Assembly: GCF_000321025.1 (NCBI RefSeq)
Contig: NZ_HE610718.1
Coordinates: 164,266 to 225,513, forward strand
From: Peptoniphilus senegalensis JC140
GTDB lineage: Bacteria; Bacillota; Clostridia; Tissierellales; Peptoniphilaceae
Reading direction: 5' to 3'
Length of the DNA: 61,248 bases
Shown here piece after piece: positions 1-7,507 of the stretch (the stretch's first letter is position 1; each line of letters starts with the position of its first letter). The translations under genes were made by a program, and so were the position numbers. The notes below the pieces were generated by a model that worked only from the letters and a program-made list of their open reading frames with translations, was not told the origin of the DNA and made no database searches.

Positions 1-112
1 ATACACTCCCATTAGTCTACAATTGTAACTAAAGGTGTTCTCTTTATAAGTTACCGATGAGTTAGACAAAATTGCCTAGTTCATTAGTTTAGAAAAATTT
101 TTTTATGGTTCT

Positions 113-1546
113 TTATTGTTGTGCTGGCACTTGCCCTTGCGGTTGGGCTGGTGTTGTTGGTGCTGGGACGGTAATTTTTTGTGTCGCTGAGTTATAGACT
201 ATTACCGGCATACCGTTAAAGGTTTTTGGATATAGGTTTTTCATAACTTGTGGCGGAACATTTACACAACCATGAGAACCGTTTGACATATAAATATTTC
301 CCCCAAAGTTTGATCTCCAGTCTGCATCATGAAGTCCAACGCCTGACCAATTTATAGGTAGCCAATAGCTTACCCTTGAACGATAGTCCTCGCCAGTGAG
401 GTATCTGTCTCTCTCACGTGACCATATTCTATCTGTCCCTGTTGGTGTTCCGTTGCCATGAGTTGGATTGCCTGAAACAACATTGGTCTCTAACTCCAAG
501 TTACCCTTGTTATAGTACCAAAGTTTTTGCCTTGCAAGGTCAACCTCAATATAAGTGTTGCCTACATCGTCCACTCTTCTTGAGACTGCGTCTTGTCTGT
601 ATATTGGTTTTAATGTCACTGGCTCATCTTTTTTTAATGCCGCAATTATTTCGTCTCTCGTTTTGGGTCTATCTGTGAGCCAACCATAAATTCCGCCATC
701 TACTTTTATTTTCCCAATTCCTGTTGCATTAAAAATTCTTGATGTTCTAAATGTGTCATACTTTGCTGCAAGTTTCTCTACAAATTTTGCAACTTTTTCT
801 TCGTCAATGACTAAGCTTCCATCTTCTGATTTGGAGTACATGGCGATTATGCCCTGACCTGTCACTTCTTCTTTTCTATCGTCAAAGTCAAAAGTTATTT
901 TTTTAGTAAAAAGATTTTGGTAAGATGCAAGTTGATTTTTGATGTAGTCGCTATCTGCTATTATTTTCGGTTCAATATAAAGATTTTCTTCTTCAAGATT
1001 TAATTTTTCCTTTTTGTCGGAAAAATGACCTAATATAGCTTGTCTAAGTTCATCTCGCTTTAAAAAATCGCCATGAACTTCTTTTTCAACCTTAAATTCA
1101 TCCTTGTCAAAAACAATTTTGGCATCAGTTGAATGAACTGATTCATTTTGCACTGCCTTTAGGCTGTTTATTCTATTTGTAAGAGCCAAATCATCATATT
1201 TTAAATCTGTGTCAAGCTTATAGTGTTTGTCGATTAAAGCAGCCACAGGCCAATACAGTGGAGTTTGCTCCACAAAGCCGCTGCCAATTTTTTCTTCAAA
1301 TTTTATTTCGTCTGCTGTAATTTTGTCATTATTTTTTTTGTCCTTGGCAATAACTTCTAGGACAAAGTTTTTTGAAATATCTTCATAATTTTTTTCGAAT
1401 TCAGAAATTTTCGTAAGACCGAAGTCTCGTCCGTTGACGAAAGTCCTTGGCATAAATCTATCTCTAAAGAAATAAAGTCCAGTAATATATATAAAAATTA
1501 AAATTATAATTATAAATGCAAAAAATATTTTTAAAGTTTTCTTCAT
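113..1546 (-). CDS. L,D-transpeptidase (YkuD domain), membrane anchored
   Basis: Cell-wall enzyme expected to make 3-3 peptidoglycan cross-links or attach proteins outside the membrane. Residues about 7-27 form one uncleaved N-terminal membrane segment. Residues about 35-330 look like the peptidoglycan-binding-4 type repeats that precede YkuD in Gram-positive homologues. The YkuD domain (about 335-455) ends with the catalytic signature SHGCVNVP, where the Cys is the nucleophile and the His precedes it. The last ~20 residues are a Pro/Gln-rich tail. The length (477) fits the family. It is transcribed alone, with a ribosome site GGAGGAAT before ATG. The 112 bases between its stop and the window edge hold nothing I recognise. 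Confidence 0.93.
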   Translation of the reverse strand: MKKTLKIFFAFIIIILIFIYITGLYFFRDRFMPRTFVNGRDFGLTKISEFEKNYEDISKNFVLEVIAKDKKNNDKITADEIKFEEKIGSGFVEQTPLYWPVAALIDKHYKLDTDLKYDDLALTNRINSLKAVQNESVHSTDAKIVFDKDEFKVEKEVHGDFLKRDELRQAILGHFSDKKEKLNLEEENLYIEPKIIADSDYIKNQLASYQNLFTKKITFDFDDRKEEVTGQGIIAMYSKSEDGSLVIDEEKVAKFVEKLAAKYDTFRTSRIFNATGIGKIKVDGGIYGWLTDRPKTRDEIIAALKKDEPVTLKPIYRQDAVSRRVDDVGNTYIEVDLARQKLWYYNKGNLELETNVVSGNPTHGNGTPTGTDRIWSRERDRYLTGEDYRSRVSYWLPINWSGVGLHDADWRSNFGGNIYMSNGSHGCVNVPPQVMKNLYPKTFNGMPVIVYNSATQKITVPAPTTPAQPQGQVPAQQ

Positions 1547-1720
1547 AATTCCTCCAATACATTACATTATACTCTATAGAAATTTTTAAAAAAGAGATTT
1601 TAAAGGATTATTGCAAATGTAATTGAATTGTAAATATTTTGGTGCTGGCATGAATATTTTTGTAAAAGATTTTCTATAAAATTTCTCTTATGTAGTAATC
1701 TCATCAATAAAAAATGGCAC

Positions 1721-1750
1721 AAAAAAAACACACAAGCTAACTTGTGTGCT
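1721..1750 (-). terminator. Intrinsic terminator of tRNA-Leu
   Basis: On the minus strand a 9-bp stem (GCACACAAG, with complementary CTTGTGTGT), a 4-base loop and a run of eight T lie 7 bases downstream of the tRNA 3' end. Confidence 0.85.
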
Positions 1751-1756
1751 TATCAA

Positions 1757-1840
1757 TGGTGCGGGAAAGAGGACTTGAACCCCCACTCCGTTGGAACTAG
1801 ATCCTAAGTCTAGCGCGTCTGCCAATTCCGCCATTCCCGC
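1757..1840 (-). tRNA. tRNA-Leu (anticodon UAG)
   Basis: Reading the minus strand, the gene begins GCGGGAATGGCGGAATTGG and ends GGTTCAAGTCC...CCCGCACCA, so the acceptor stem closes and CCA is encoded. The anticodon stem CTAGA/TCTAG encloses the loop CTTAGGA, giving anticodon TAG (reads CUA). A long variable arm follows, as expected for class II tRNA-Leu. It is a single-gene unit with its own promoter and terminator. Confidence 0.95.
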
Positions 1841-1863
1841 ATGAAGTTTTAACAACAGAATAT

Positions 1864-1892
1864 ATTATACTGGAGCTTTTATTCTTTGTCAA
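1864..1892 (-). promoter_or_regulatory. Sigma-A promoter of tRNA-Leu
   Basis: On the minus strand there is a perfect TTGACA (1887-1892), a 17-base spacer and a perfect TATAAT (1864-1869), about 24 bases before the mature tRNA 5' end. Confidence 0.85.
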
Positions 1893-2124
1893 TACTTTTT
1901 GAAAATTTTTTTATATTTTTTACATTTCATGTAAAAGCTAAATAAAAATTTACAGAGCATATAAATTTGCTGTTTTCATATTATAGCATGGTATAAAAAA
2001 TATTGCCACAATAATTTATTTTCCCTTTCAAGTTTTTCGTTTGCAGCTTTTATTATTTTGTCAAAAAATTATGAAATTGCACTCGATTTTTTGTGTAGAC
2101 TTTAAAGCTATCTATATCATCAAA

Positions 2125-2292
2125 TTATTCAAGTATTGGATTTTTCTCCACATCAAATGGTATCTTTCCTTCTTTAACAACTTCTCTAGCAAAGATTTCA
2201 AAGGCTTCCTCCATTGTCATACCCATAGAATCACAAACTTCCTCAAATTCATTTTTTAAATTCTCCTCTATCATAATATTAATAATTGCCAT
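2125..2292 (-). CDS. RelB/DinJ-like antitoxin, 55 aa, no toxin beside it
   Basis: Short frame starting ATG-GCA-ATT-ATT with a strong ribosome site (AAGGGAGGTGAGAAC) just upstream. The product begins MAIINIMIEENLKNEFEEVC and continues with an EEAFEIF helix and a KIPFDV tail, the ribbon-helix-helix layout of RelB/DinJ antitoxins that repress their own operon and neutralise a RelE/YafQ toxin. It stops early (55 residues against about 80-90). Downstream on the same strand (about 1985-2124) only broken coding-like fragments are seen (for example AANEKLERENK between stops), so the rest of the antitoxin or a toxin may have decayed. Family assignment is by motif only. Confidence 0.7.
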   Translation of the reverse strand: MAIINIMIEENLKNEFEEVCDSMGMTMEEAFEIFAREVVKEGKIPFDVEKNPILE

Positions 2293-2403
2293 GTTCTCAC
2301 CTCCCTTATTATTTTATCACTTTTTTATTAGTTATTACTAGATTTAATTATTCTTATTTGGGTAAGTTATAAAAATATAATACATATTAGAAAGAGTGAT
2401 TTT

Positions 2404-2805
2404 TTGAATTTTAAAGAAAAAATTAGAAATTTTATGATTGGAAGATATGGTCAAGATGAGCTTGGCAAATTTATTTTATATCTAACTTTAATTCTTCTAG
2501 TTATAAATTTATTTGTAAAGACCTCCGCCCTATCTGCTGTGGCTTTGATGTTAATTTTTTATTCCTATTACAGAATTTTTTCCCGCGACACAAGTGCAAG
2601 ATATTCTGAAAATAAAAAATTCCTCGACACAATAGAACCTCTTAGGAGAAAATTTTTCACATCAAAAAATAAGTATGAGAATAGAAAAGTTTACAAGTAC
2701 ATCAAGTGCCCAAGTTGTAAACTTGAAATGAAAGTGCCAAAGGGCAAGGGCAAGATAAAAGTCACTTGTAAAAGCTGTGGCAACAAGTTCATAATAAAAA
2801 GTTAA
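2404..2805 (+). CDS. Small membrane protein with C-terminal zinc ribbon
   Basis: 133 residues from a TTG start; ribosome-like AAAGAGTGA lies 8-9 bases upstream and a TATAAT at 2376-2381. Two hydrophobic segments lie at about residues 22-38 and 42-57. A basic stretch and a C-terminal zinc ribbon follow: CPSC at about 102-105 and CKSC at about 122-125, separated by a KGKGKIK loop. This arrangement (membrane hairpin, then ribbon) is common in uncharacterised Bacillota proteins. I cannot name a function; RNA or protein binding at the membrane is possible. The start could be one or two codons different. Confidence 0.75.
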   Translation: MNFKEKIRNFMIGRYGQDELGKFILYLTLILLVINLFVKTSALSAVALMLIFYSYYRIFSRDTSARYSENKKFLDTIEPLRRKFFTSKNKYENRKVYKYIKCPSCKLEMKVPKGKGKIKVTCKSCGNKFIIKS

Positions 2806-2836
2806 GCTTTTGGAATTTTCTCCAGAAGCTTTTTTA
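2804..2836 (+). terminator. Intrinsic terminator after the zinc-ribbon membrane protein
   Basis: An 11-bp stem AAGCTTTTGGA / TCCAGAAGCTT with a 6-base loop is followed by TTTTTT and begins at the stop codon. Confidence 0.8.
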
Positions 2837-2879
2837 ATTACAATCTTAACCTTTTTGTAAATTCTTTAAAATTTTTTAA

Positions 2880-2888
2880 TGTTATAAT
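2880..2888 (+). promoter_or_regulatory. Extended -10 promoter of the stalk-domain protein
   Basis: TGTTATAAT matches the extended -10 form TGnTATAAT. No good -35 box lies at the usual distance. The start codon is 20 bases downstream, after AAAGGAG. Confidence 0.55.
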
Positions 2889-2907
2889 AAATTAAAGGAG
2901 TGATTTT

Positions 2908-3798
2908 ATGAAGAAGAAATTTATACTTATGCTTGCTTTTCTTTTCTTGTTTACAAGCGTCAATGCAAGGAGCGAAAAAAAGATGACTCTAGTTATAAAT
3001 AACAAGGTCTTTGAGAGGGATTTTATTGTAAAAAATGATAGAATTCATATTCCACTTCGCCTTGTCTCTGAGAATCTAGGTGCCGATGTCAATTGGAAGT
3101 CAGACACAAGTGAAGTTGAAATTTTAAACAAGGGCAAAAAAATTGTTTTTTATATTAATTCCAATGAGTACAGGATTGACAATATGGTCTACACAATTGA
3201 TTCTGCACCTTTCATCCTTAAGGACACTACTTATGTGCCTGCAAGGGCTCTTGCCAATGCTATGGGTGCTAATCTTGAGTGGAATGAAGAAAAGTTTTAC
3301 TGTGCAATTGACAATGGCTACGAAAAAGATCCTACTCGCGATGTGGATCTTTCTAAAGACGCCAAGGACCTTGCTCTTATTAATAAGCTAAGGAAGGTAA
3401 CTGACCTTTCTGACTATTTAAAGGATGGAGTAATTAGGGTTGAAGAAGTGGAAGATGGCAAGGTTTATGAATTATTTTTAAAGGATTATGCTAAGGACAA
3501 GCTTTCTATGAGATTTGTCTTTGATAAAAATAATAATTTAAAATTTTACAAGTTTGACTACTTCCCTTGCGAAAAATATCCTTTCTTGGAAAAGCATTTA
3601 AGTGAAGAGGAATCAAAGAAGGTCGCAAGAGAATTTATGGATATTGTTGGCGATAAGAAAAGATTTTTAAAGGAAAATGAGTTAAATGCAAATCAACAAG
3701 TTACGCCTGAAGCTGGAACTTATAATTTCTACACAAAATCTAGCCTCATTGCTGTAGATGCAAGCGGCGGTTTTGTCTACGCTTATTCTAATAAGTAA
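2908..3798 (+). CDS. Secreted protein with copper-amine-oxidase-N (stalk) domain
   Basis: 296 residues with a signal peptide (basic MKKK, hydrophobic core to about residue 20, cleavage likely after NAR/S). Residues about 28-138 match the copper amine oxidase N-terminal domain family: two beta repeats with IPLRLVSENLG and VPARALANAMGAN, typically wall-associated stalk modules with no oxidase activity. The C-terminal half (about 150-296) has no clear name; its layout, with a strand-rich KVYELFLKD region and an acidic helix EEESKKVAREFM, recalls PepSY/YcdB-type modules. It has a strong AAAGGAG ribosome site and is monocistronic. The same stalk module occurs in the next gene, so the pair may be surface proteins. 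Confidence 0.8.
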   Translation: MKKKFILMLAFLFLFTSVNARSEKKMTLVINNKVFERDFIVKNDRIHIPLRLVSENLGADVNWKSDTSEVEILNKGKKIVFYINSNEYRIDNMVYTIDSAPFILKDTTYVPARALANAMGANLEWNEEKFYCAIDNGYEKDPTRDVDLSKDAKDLALINKLRKVTDLSDYLKDGVIRVEEVEDGKVYELFLKDYAKDKLSMRFVFDKNNNLKFYKFDYFPCEKYPFLEKHLSEEESKKVAREFMDIVGDKKRFLKENELNANQQVTPEAGTYNFYTKSSLIAVDASGGFVYAYSNK

Positions 3799-3851
3799 TG
3801 TTACAAAATTATTAAAAATGTAAAATTAAGTCACTATTTAAGTTATTGGAA

Positions 3852-3879
3852 TTGATTTCATTTTGCAATTCTGTATAAT
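3852..3879 (+). promoter_or_regulatory. Sigma-A promoter of the FIVAR/stalk surface protein
   Basis: TTGATT (3852-3857), a 16-base spacer and a perfect TATAAT (3874-3879), 34 bases before the start codon. Confidence 0.6.
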
Positions 3880-3912
3880 ATAGTTAAATACATTTTAGGA
3901 GGAATAAATAAA

Positions 3913-5178
3913 ATGAATAAAAAAATTACATCACTATCACTAGCAGGTATTATGCTACTATCTACTGCAAGCCCAGTTTTTGCTGCTCCAGCAGGAAATG
4001 CTGAAGTAAAACAACCTAACAAAATTGAAGAAGCTATTAAAAAAGGCGAAGAAAAAATGGCTGAAGCAAAAGAAGCTGGCAAAGAAATGGCTAAGGACGC
4101 AAAAGAAGCTATGACTGATGCTAAAGAAAAAGTTGAAGAAAAAGCAAAAGAAGTAAAAAAAGATATGGCATCAAAGGAAGAAACTATTAAGGCTCTTAAA
4201 GACGAAATGGCTATGGAGTCAAAAATTCGTGCATCTGAAGCTTTCAAAAATGCAAAAGAAGAAGCTATTACTAATTATGAAAATGCAATTGCTGCTTCAA
4301 AATCAATTGTTGATGATGAAAAAGCTGAATTAGAACAAATTAAAAATGCTTTAATGAATCTTACTGAAGCTAAAGAAAAACTTGGCTACAAAGAAGAAAT
4401 GAAGGATGCTAAAAAAGAAGAAGTTAAATCTATGGATGTTAAAGCTACTAACCAAAAAGTTAAGCTTGACGGAAAAGATGTTGTTATCTACGGATACAAT
4501 ATCGAAGGTTACAACTACTTCAAATTAAGAGATTTAGCTGCTGTATTAAAAGATTCTAAAGCTAAATTTGGTGTTGAATACAAAGATGCAATGGTTACTT
4601 TAACTAAGGGCGCTGACTACAAAGTTGCTGAAACTGACCAAAAAGAAGTTAAGGCTATGTCTAAGGGAATGCTTACTAATGACAAAGTAATGGTTGGCGA
4701 CAAAGCTCTTACTGCTACTGCATATAAGGTTGATGACAGCAATTACTACAAGCTTAGAGATCTAGGCGAAGCTCTTGGATTTGGCGTTGACTTTGACAAG
4801 GCTACTAACACTATTTTATTAATGTCAGATAAAGATGCTAAAGCTGAAGAAAAAGTTGCACCTAAAGTAGAAGAAGTTAAAGCTTCTCTTGAAAAAGAAA
4901 TCGCTAAAGAAAAAGCAGTTCGTGAATCTGAAGAATTCAAAAATGCAAAAGAAGATGTAGTTACTAATTACGAAAACGCAATTGCAGCTGCAAAATCAAT
5001 CCTTGCTGACAAAGAAGCTAAACCAGAACAAATTGAAAATGCTCTTAAAGCTCTTGTAGAAGCTCATGAAAAACTTGGACTTAAAGCTGACGCTAAAGTA
5101 GAAGAAAAAGCTGATAAAAAAGAAATGAAAGAAGAAAAGAAAGACGATATGAAAAAAGAAGTTAAAGAAACAAAATAA
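3913..5178 (+). CDS. Secreted surface protein: duplicated helical repeat around stalk domains
   Basis: 421 residues with a clear signal peptide (to about residue 24, ASPVFA/AP). Order: a Lys/Glu/Ala-rich coiled region (about 35-95); a first helical repeat (about 103-160, containing SEAFKNAKEEAITNYENAIA); two copper-amine-oxidase-N-like units with NYFKLRDLAAVL and NYYKLRDLGEALG (about 170-300); a second helical repeat (about 330-395, SEEFKNAKEDVVTNYENAIA); and a Lys/Glu tail. The two helical repeats resemble FIVAR-type modules and are clearly duplicated. No LPXTG or lipobox is seen, so retention on the wall is unexplained. Codons are strongly biased (GCT, AAA, GAA), suggesting high expression. 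A ribosome site GGAGGAATAAATAAA and a strong terminator flank it. Confidence 0.85.
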   Translation: MNKKITSLSLAGIMLLSTASPVFAAPAGNAEVKQPNKIEEAIKKGEEKMAEAKEAGKEMAKDAKEAMTDAKEKVEEKAKEVKKDMASKEETIKALKDEMAMESKIRASEAFKNAKEEAITNYENAIAASKSIVDDEKAELEQIKNALMNLTEAKEKLGYKEEMKDAKKEEVKSMDVKATNQKVKLDGKDVVIYGYNIEGYNYFKLRDLAAVLKDSKAKFGVEYKDAMVTLTKGADYKVAETDQKEVKAMSKGMLTNDKVMVGDKALTATAYKVDDSNYYKLRDLGEALGFGVDFDKATNTILLMSDKDAKAEEKVAPKVEEVKASLEKEIAKEKAVRESEEFKNAKEDVVTNYENAIAAAKSILADKEAKPEQIENALKALVEAHEKLGLKADAKVEEKADKKEMKEEKKDDMKKEVKETK

Positions 5179-5197
5179 TTTAACTTAAACTTTTAAA

Positions 5198-5231
5198 GGC
5201 CATGGAAAAAAATCCATGGTCTTATTTTTTT
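5198..5231 (+). terminator. Intrinsic terminator of the surface protein gene
   Basis: A 9-bp stem GGCCATGGA / TCCATGGTC with an A-rich loop, then CTTATTTTTTT. Confidence 0.85.
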
Positions 5232-5320
5232 GATTTTGTGAAGTTTTTTGAGTATGCGTGAATGTTTGAAAATTTTTGTGTATAAGATCTTCCTAATAGA
5301 AGACGAACTATTATTTTTTA

Positions 5321-6130
5321 TCATTTATTTTTTTCAACAGCCCAAGCTGCTTTTATTTCTTTTTTTATTTTATCGTACTGCCATCTGTTTTTTGAATTAT
5401 AAACAGAGTTTGGGTCATTTAAAATAATTCTCCCCTCATTATCAAGTCCGCATGCCAAAGCTATGTGTCCTGTGTCTGTAAAAATGCCTGGTTTGAAAGA
5501 TAAAATTACAAGATTTCCCCTTTCAAGTTCACTAATTGTTTCACTTTTCATAATTCCTCGAACTCCTAAACCCTCTTTTGTTAAATAATCTTCTATAAGA
5601 TTCCATGAACTCATGCCCGCTTCAACATAAGCATTTTTTTCTGCAAACTTTGCAATTTCTTTTGGACTCCTATTTATCCCACAGCCGCTTAAAGCCATGG
5701 ATAGAGTAGTTGGCATACAAGCTCTTGTTCCAATTAGTCCTCCTGCATATTTTTCGTATCCCCAACGAGGATCAAATTGAAGATAAAATTTCACTGGATT
5801 ATTTACACCAAAACTTTCACTTTTTTTCGCAAGACTTTTATCATCTTTTAAGTATCCAAGTATAAAACCCAGGGCCTCTTCCCTTTTTGCGGCAAGCTTT
5901 ATCATTTTGTCTGGGAGCTTGTCAATATTTTCATAGACAAATTCATAGCCCTCATCTTTTTTTGCCTTCTCCTTTATTATTTTTATTTTGTCTGACAAAT
6001 CTTCGCCTCTTGTAAAATTTTCACTGTCTTTTAAACTTATCTCACTTGAAATCCTATTTCTGTGGATGGAAAATCCCCTTACAAGAAAAATTATTAAAAA
6101 AATAATGACTGCGAATCTAATCTTTTTCAT
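5321..6130 (-). CDS. Membrane-anchored C39-like cysteine peptidase
   Basis: 269 residues. An N-terminal membrane segment (about 5-20) leaves the rest outside the cell. Residues about 112-265 form a Peptidase_C39_2-type papain-like domain: the nucleophile Cys lies in TRACMPTTLSMAL, the His in DTGHIALACG, and the Asn/Asp region in ILNDPNS. Substrate unknown; relatives are putative cell-surface or bacteriocin-leader-like peptidases, but there is no ABC transporter fused or adjacent, so an export role is unlikely. A TATAAT and GGTGAT upstream suggest its own promoter in the 81-base gap after folC. Confidence 0.82.
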   Translation of the reverse strand: MKKIRFAVIIFLIIFLVRGFSIHRNRISSEISLKDSENFTRGEDLSDKIKIIKEKAKKDEGYEFVYENIDKLPDKMIKLAAKREEALGFILGYLKDDKSLAKKSESFGVNNPVKFYLQFDPRWGYEKYAGGLIGTRACMPTTLSMALSGCGINRSPKEIAKFAEKNAYVEAGMSSWNLIEDYLTKEGLGVRGIMKSETISELERGNLVILSFKPGIFTDTGHIALACGLDNEGRIILNDPNSVYNSKNRWQYDKIKKEIKAAWAVEKNK

Positions 6131-6211
6131 ATTATCACCGCAATCATTATATAAAATTATTTTTAAAACTTTATTCCAAAGTTCTTACAAATTCTCTAAA
6201 TAATAAAATTT

Positions 6212-7507
6212 TTAAACCCTGTAATCGTAATTTAAAATTTCTGCTCTTGCTTCACTTACAAAATAGAGAGAGCCTGTTATTAAAATTAAATCGCCATCAC
6301 TATATTTTTCTTTATAGTGAGAAATTGCGTCTTCTAATTTCATAATTTCTGCAGAAAGTCCATAAGAAGCTGCTTCTTTTTTTAACTCTTCAGGTTTTGT
6401 TCCCCTTTTGTAGTCCAAGTTTACAAAGACAACTTCATCTGTGTAGGATGAAATTTCTTCAAGCATCTTTTTGTGCTCCTTGTCTGACAAAATTGACATG
6501 ATTAGATAAAGTTTTTTGAATTTAAAACTCTTAATGGACTCCACTAATTTTTTGATGCCGTCAAAGTTGTGGGCTCCATCTAAAATTATTAGTGGTTCTC
6601 TTGATACAATTTCCATTCTGCCCTTCCATCTTGAAGATTTTATTCTCTCTCTAATTTTTTCTGTGGAAATTTTTAAAATTCCCTTCTTGTTTAATAAATA
6701 TAGGGCATAAATTGCTCCAAGGGCATTTTCCACTTGGTAGTCTCCAATTTGTGTAAGAGAAAATTCTTCCCAGTCATCTAATTTTACTTTAAAGTCAATT
6801 CCCTTTAAGTCAGATTTTAAAATTTCACTCTCTAAATCCTTTGTGTAATAAATTTCCGCAGACTTTTCTCTTGCTTCTCTATCTATTACACCTAGAATTT
6901 TTGGATCTTTATTATTTGTAAGAGCAAGCCCATGATCTGTTATGATGCCAGCCTTGGCATCAGCAATTTCTTCTATGGTGCTTCCAAGATATTCCATGTG
7001 ATCCATGGAAATTGATGTGATAATGGAAATTAATTTTTCGCGGCTTGTGAAAATATTTGTGGAGTCGGCACGACCTCCCATGCCAACTTCCAATACTGCC
7101 AAATCAACTTTTTCTCTGTCAAAGTAAATTATCGCCATTATGGTCAAAAATTCAAAAAGATTAAGCTCGCCGTAGTCTTCTATTATTTCTGCTTCCTTAC
7201 TTATTATAAATTCGCCGATTTCTGCAAAGTCTTCTTGTGAAATTTCTTCGTCTCCAATTTTTATTCTGTCACAATAAGTTATTAGATGAGGAGAGACAAA
7301 GGATCCAACTTTGTATTCTTCCTTTAGGATGTCCTTTATGAAATTTACAGTTGAACCCTTGCCATTGGTCCCTGCCACGTGAATTACTTTTAGATTTTTG
7401 TGAGGAGAGTCAATTTTTTCCAAAAATTTTTTTATTCTAAGGTTGCCCTTGGACTTAAATTTTCCAATTCTCTTTTCAATGTTTTTTACAACTTCAGTGT
7501 ATGTCAT
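6212..7507 (-). CDS. folC: Folylpolyglutamate synthase / dihydrofolate synthase
   Basis: Adds glutamate to folates (and possibly to dihydropteroate) in the cytoplasm using ATP. 431 residues, normal for the Mur-ligase-like family. The P-loop HVAGTNGKGSTVNF is at about 43-56; a SMDHMEYLG stretch at about 178-186 and LDGAHNFDGIKK at about 310-321 are the expected FolC motifs. Its start overlaps the end of valS by 4 bases, so it is translationally coupled and lies under the same T-box control. The valS-folC pair is a common Bacillota arrangement. Confidence 0.95.
   Translation of the reverse strand: MTYTEVVKNIEKRIGKFKSKGNLRIKKFLEKIDSPHKNLKVIHVAGTNGKGSTVNFIKDILKEEYKVGSFVSPHLITYCDRIKIGDEEISQEDFAEIGEFIISKEAEIIEDYGELNLFEFLTIMAIIYFDREKVDLAVLEVGMGGRADSTNIFTSREKLISIITSISMDHMEYLGSTIEEIADAKAGIITDHGLALTNNKDPKILGVIDREAREKSAEIYYTKDLESEILKSDLKGIDFKVKLDDWEEFSLTQIGDYQVENALGAIYALYLLNKKGILKISTEKIRERIKSSRWKGRMEIVSREPLIILDGAHNFDGIKKLVESIKSFKFKKLYLIMSILSDKEHKKMLEEISSYTDEVVFVNLDYKRGTKPEELKKEAASYGLSAEIMKLEDAISHYKEKYSDGDLILITGSLYFVSEARAEILNYDYRV

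Noticed and set aside
2041-2259. Plus-strand open frame of 72 codons
   Set aside because: It is antisense to the RelB/DinJ-like antitoxin, which has a clear ribosome site and family pattern.
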